From contig JAIVFJ010000398.1 of assembly GCA_025765615.1 (NCBI GenBank), positions 1-48,091 on the forward strand: a stretch of 48,091 bases of DNA, given 5' to 3'. This stretch comes from Zopfochytrium polystomum. Taxonomy: Eukaryota; Chytridiomycota; Chytridiomycetes; Chytridiales; Chytridiaceae. A program made the position numbers and the translations under genes. Under the pieces are notes generated by a model that did not search any database, was not told the origin of the DNA, and worked only from the letters and a program-made list of their open reading frames with translations. Below are positions 44,401 through 48,091 of the stretch, piece by piece (the stretch's first letter is position 1; every line of letters begins with the position of its first letter).

Positions 44401-46000
44401 TTTTTTTGAATGCATTCATGATGAACAGCAGCTTCATGAATGGTTTCTTGCAAACAGCAGCAGCCTTGGTGAAGTTGACTCGACTGGAAGGACGCCACTC
44501 CATGTTGCCTCGGAAAAGGGCCATTTGGAAGTTGTGAAGTGGTTGGTGCAGCAGGGTGCCACTGTGGATGCTGAGAACAAGGACAAGTGGACACCACTCC
44601 ACTCTGCATCTCTGAACGGCCATTTGGAAGTTGTGAAGTGGTTGGTTCAGCAGGGTGCCACTGTGGATGCTGAGGGCAAGGACAAGTGGACACCACTCCA
44701 CATTGCATCTAAGAACGGCCATTTGGAAGTTGTGAAGTGGTTGGTGCAGCAGGGTGCCACTGTGGATGCTGAGGATGTGGACAAGTGGACACCACTCCAC
44801 TTTGCATCTCAGATCGGCCATTTGGAAGTTGTGAAGTGGTTGGTTCAGCAGGGTGCCATCGTGGATGCTGAGAACAAGGACAAGCGGACACCACTCCACT
44901 TTGCATCTCAGAACGGCCATTTGGAAGTTGTGAAGTGGTTGGTTCAACAGGGTGCCACGGTGGATGCTGAGGGCAAGGACAAGTGGACACCACTCCACTT
45001 TGCATCCCGGAACGGCCATTTGGAAGTAGTGAACTGGTTGGTGCAGCAGGGTGCCACTGTGGATGCTGAGAACAAGGACAAGCGGACACCACTCCACTTT
45101 GCATCTCATAACGGCCATTTGGAAGTTGTGAAGTGGTTGGTTCAGCAGGGTGCCACTGTGGATGCTGAGAACAAGGACAAGCGGACACCACTCCACTTTG
45201 CATCTCAGATCGGCCATTTGGAAGTTGTGAAGTGGTTGGTTCAGCAGGGTGCCATCGTGGATGCTGAGAACAAGGACAAGCAGACACCACTCCACTTTGC
45301 ATCTCAGAACGGCCATTTGGAAGTTGTGAAGTGGTTGGTTCAGCAGGGTGCCACAGTGGATGCTGAGGGCAAGGACAAGTGGACACCACTCCACTTTGCA
45401 TCCCGGAACGGCCATTTGGAAGTTGTGAACTGGTTGGTGCAGCAGGGTGCCACGGTGGATGCTGAGGGCAAGGACAAGTGGATACCACTCCACTTTGCAT
45501 CCCGGAACGGCCATTTGGAAGTTGTGAAGTGGTTGGTGCAGCAGGGTGCCACGGTGGATGCTGAGGAAGTGGACAAGCGGACACCACTCCACTTTGCATC
45601 TCAGAACGGCCATTTGGAAGTTGTGAAGTGGTTGGTGCAGCAGGGTGCCACGGTGGATGCTCAGGAAGTGGACAAGTGGACACCACTCCACATTGCATCT
45701 CAGAACGGCCATTTGGAAGTTGTGAAGTGGTTGGTGCAGCAGGGTGCCACAGTGGATGCTGAGACCAACAACAAGTGGACACCACTCCACTGTGCATCTC
45801 TGAACGGCCATTTGGAAGTTGTGAAGTGGTTGATCACTCAGAATGCAAATGCCTCTGCTTTGAACTCTTATGGTGAAAGACCTTTGGATATTGCCAAAAG
45901 GAAGGGCCACAAGGACATTGCTGAATTTCTCGATGGGCAAATTCCTTCAGGCAACCGTCGTCGTGGCCTCTTTGGGTTGTTTAGGAGGTCGCAGAAGTAG
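41434..46000 (+). CDS. TIR-NACHT-ankyrin STAND (NLR-like) protein, one frameshift
   Basis: Seven exons (41434-41565, 41612-41868, 41924-42092, 42149-42270, 42325-43504, 43563-44325, 44378-46000), with introns of only 46-58 nt, encode about 1,414 residues. Residues 1-120 are an unknown N-terminal domain. A TIR domain spans about 122-230 (YDCFLSYQWCSKD, GLDVWFDENNMSGSINQAM, EIRYA). A NACHT NTPase follows: Walker A GGAGLGKS (about 326-333), Walker B VLLIVDALDEC (about 430-440), TTGRPE, and MHKSLSDHL typical of fungal NACHT proteins. A helical linker then precedes one degenerate and 14 near-identical ankyrin repeats. The fifth intron has a GC donor (AG|GCAAGT, 43505). A run of five Gs at 44128-44132 is one base too long for the frame, near residue 808. 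The family couples ligand sensing by repeats to effector activation, here a TIR (possibly NADase or signalling) domain. Confidence 0.87.
44489..45874 (+). repeat. Array of fourteen 99-bp ankyrin-coding repeats
   Basis: Each unit encodes a 33-residue ankyrin repeat of the form TPLHFASQNGHLEVVKWLVQ plus QGATVDAE(x)KDK. Most units differ at a few bases only, chiefly codons for the variable loop (QN, RN, QI, KN, LN). The near-identity at synonymous sites points to recent amplification or gene conversion. The final unit (SYGERPLDIAKRKGHKDIAEF) is a diverged cap. Confidence 0.95.
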
Positions 46001-48091
46001 ACTTTCCTATCCTTAATTCATTCTACATTGTTTGTCAGCAAAATGATATTTTGACACTTCTTCAGTGTATGAATGTGTACCCAACTCCATGTCCCTTTCT
46101 CAACTTGACTTTTTGATAAACCGTCCAAGCTGTAGCCGGCTAATCTTCATTTTTCATGCCTTTGTGATGCCAGAAAGGAAATTGTTCTGCTAAGTGAGAA
46201 TTGTTTTTTGAAAGAGATGATCAGTTGAATTGCTCATTTTGTTGAATATGGTTGTGTCTTTGGCCCACTGTGAGTGTCTCGTTTTGTGAGTAGGCAGTGA
46301 TCTGGAGTGTGTGTTGTTGGAGTATAAGCACATTGGTATAGGTTTTTTCAAGATCCTTTGACAGGTTTGTACTCTCCTGAGGGTATTTAAGTGCTGCATG
46401 TTTAATAAGGTCCTGAATGGCGAGCAACCCAAGAATTTGTGCTCAAAAGGGCCAGCGCAAAATCTGTCCCACTGGAATGAAGCGCATGAGGGCCACTGCC
46501 TTGGCTTGAAGAGGCCGGATTCCAGGAAGAAATCATCAAACAATTTGCAAAGGCAACGGGGCCAGCGGAAGTGCGCTTACACAGACAGCGCAGGAACGGC
46601 CGAAGTAAGGCGTGTGCAGTGTGTAACAGAGATTGCGAGAAAGGCTTGGGTTGGGTTGAGTTGCTGTTTGCAGTGGGGCGAAGGGGAAGCGCCAGCGACT
46701 GCCTAATTCGACGCCACTGTTCAGTCCGGGGCTGGGAAAGGGCGAGAATGTGATTACAACGGCTTCGTGCCTGACCGCGCTGGGCGGGGTCGATGGGTAG
46801 GGCGAGATCCAATCGTGTTTGTCGGGGACACATGTTCGTTCGCAACTCGATCTCGACACCTGACTGATCGATCCTGCCAATATGAAAAACAGTAAAGATA
46901 CAGTTATTGAACATCAGCTTCAAGCATATCAGCGAATAAACTGCAATACAACTGCAGTCTTTTTCGCTTGGACGTTTTTTCATTTCTCGACCCGCGCAGC
47001 TGCCCCCGCCTGAAGGGAGGTCAGACATGGAAAACACGAAAATTGTGTGTGAGACTCGTCATAAGAATGAGCGAGTGGTTTTCGCCGTCTGGCAGGCTTG
47101 CGCCTGCTATGCAGCAAAAATTTTCCAACCAACAGCTGAAGCCCTTGTTGCCAATAGCCCACTTCATGCCCTGTTGGAAATTACTTCTTGATTGGCTGGC
47201 TCCACTTATCATGTGAGGTCCCTTTCAAGGTGCTGGAACCAAAAAATCCGAAACAAAGGATATCTGTAATGCTCCAGTGGCGCTATGGCACCCATCATTT
47301 GGGTGTGACAGATATGTGGTACAAAAAGAATCCAGTGTTTGTCTCATGATCAGTTTAGGATACTGATATCCCTGCACACACCATGCTTGTCAGCTCTGTT
47401 GACCTTTAGGGTTGATTCTGCAAAAAGCAGAAACAAAGTATCTATCATGGAAAACCATTGTGCAGTTTGCTGAAATTTGTTTTGTGTTGCCAACACCCAC
47501 ACAGCCACAACCAAGAACAAATTTGGGATGGCCTTTTCATGTAAGGCAGAGCTGACTGGTTAGCAGCAAGAGGCACAAGACAGACCTGAACCTATTGTGG
47601 CTGTCAGTTATTGTGATACACTGGCTTGCACTGTTGACAAAGACTCCGAGTATAGTGGAGCAGAAACCCAGCGAAAACAGTTTTCCACCTCCTCCACTCA
47701 AGCAGATAGTGTCCATGCTACGTAAGAACGTAAGACACAAATGCATTGGTTGGATAAGGGTCAACATAGCATTGCAAAAGTGCAATCTCCGTAGCACCTA
47801 CTGACTACTGATGGTTGTCAGCATGGACACCCTTAGCAACGTTGAATCAATTCCGTGATGTTATCACTCCACTGGTTCCTCTGAATTGGATTTTTTTTCA
47901 GGATTATATCAGGAAATGGACCCTTTTGACCTAACCTAACTGAGCCCCCAAACCTTAAACTACACACCTTTGTTGTCAACTGCATGACCATTCTTGGCAT
48001 TCGACGTATATCCAGCTGCACGGCCAATTGCTACGGCCCATGCCCTCCCCCTTACCTTTTCCTGCACTGCCTTCAGACACTGAGTATTGTC
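46001..48091. other. Gene-poor AT-richer region
   Basis: No supported gene. Coding-like pieces near 46505-46620 (EEAGFQEEIIKQFAKATG) and a 54-residue frame at 47027-47191 (starting MENTKIVCETRHKNERVV) have no splice or family support and are left unannotated. Composition resembles the start of the window and the STAND gene rather than the GC-rich genes between. Confidence 0.4.

Noticed and set aside
44288..45940. Open frame of 550 codons on the minus strand opposite the ankyrin repeats
   Set aside because: It is a repeat-driven shadow: one open 99-bp unit gives an open antisense frame for the whole array. The sense strand encodes clear ankyrin repeats.
47027..47191. 54-residue ATG-started frame
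   Set aside because: It is short, isolated and has no splice, promoter or family support.

Overview
The window is nuclear DNA from a fungus. Genes are intron-rich, with GT-AG introns of about 50-180 nt, clear CTAAC/CTGAC branch points, long T/A tracts and many dinucleotide repeats. The protein families fit a fungus: a HET-domain protein, a fungal-type secreted haem peroxidase, a NACHT STAND protein and malonyl-CoA decarboxylase. The high intron number (one gene has about 31 exons) and the TIR domain on a STAND protein hint at a lineage outside the best-studied Dikarya, but the sequence alone does not fix the species.

Layout. 1-1.3 kb is gene-poor with a small tandem repeat. 1.36-9.7 kb holds a HET-domain gene, an M28-like peptidase gene, an unknown two-exon gene and, on the minus strand, a multi-pass membrane protein. 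9.7-14 kb is a decayed stretch with two frame-broken gene relics, a secreted proline-rich protein and long GA repeats. 14.3-20.3 kb holds a tiny cysteine-rich secreted protein, a five-exon secreted or membrane-anchored mini-kinase (minus) and, divergent from it, malonyl-CoA decarboxylase. 20.5-24.9 kb holds tRNA-Arg(CCG), a type II membrane protein with a mucin-like stalk and a lectin-like head, and a secreted haem peroxidase (minus). 25-27.8 kb carries a broken PIF/Harbinger transposase. 27.9-37.7 kb is one gene of about 31 exons. 38.9-40.5 kb is a prolyl aminopeptidase with a frameshift and no visible first exon. 41.4-46.0 kb is a TIR-NACHT-ankyrin STAND receptor. The last 2 kb show no supported gene.

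Two loci stand out. The 27.9-37.7 kb gene encodes about 2,290 residues. Its first half arose by repeated duplication of a six-exon cassette whose exon lengths (90, 75, 101, 112, 90 and 60 nt) and phases are kept almost exactly from copy to copy. Its second half is one 3.6-kb exon encoding a Lys/Ala-rich tail with 165-bp tandem repeats. The TIR-NACHT-ankyrin gene has shorter introns (46-58 nt) and lower-GC codons than the genes around it, and its ankyrin repeats are nearly identical at DNA level, which suggests recent expansion. With the HET-domain gene, it gives the window two proteins of the kind used in fungal self/non-self recognition or cell-death signalling, though nothing shows that they act together.
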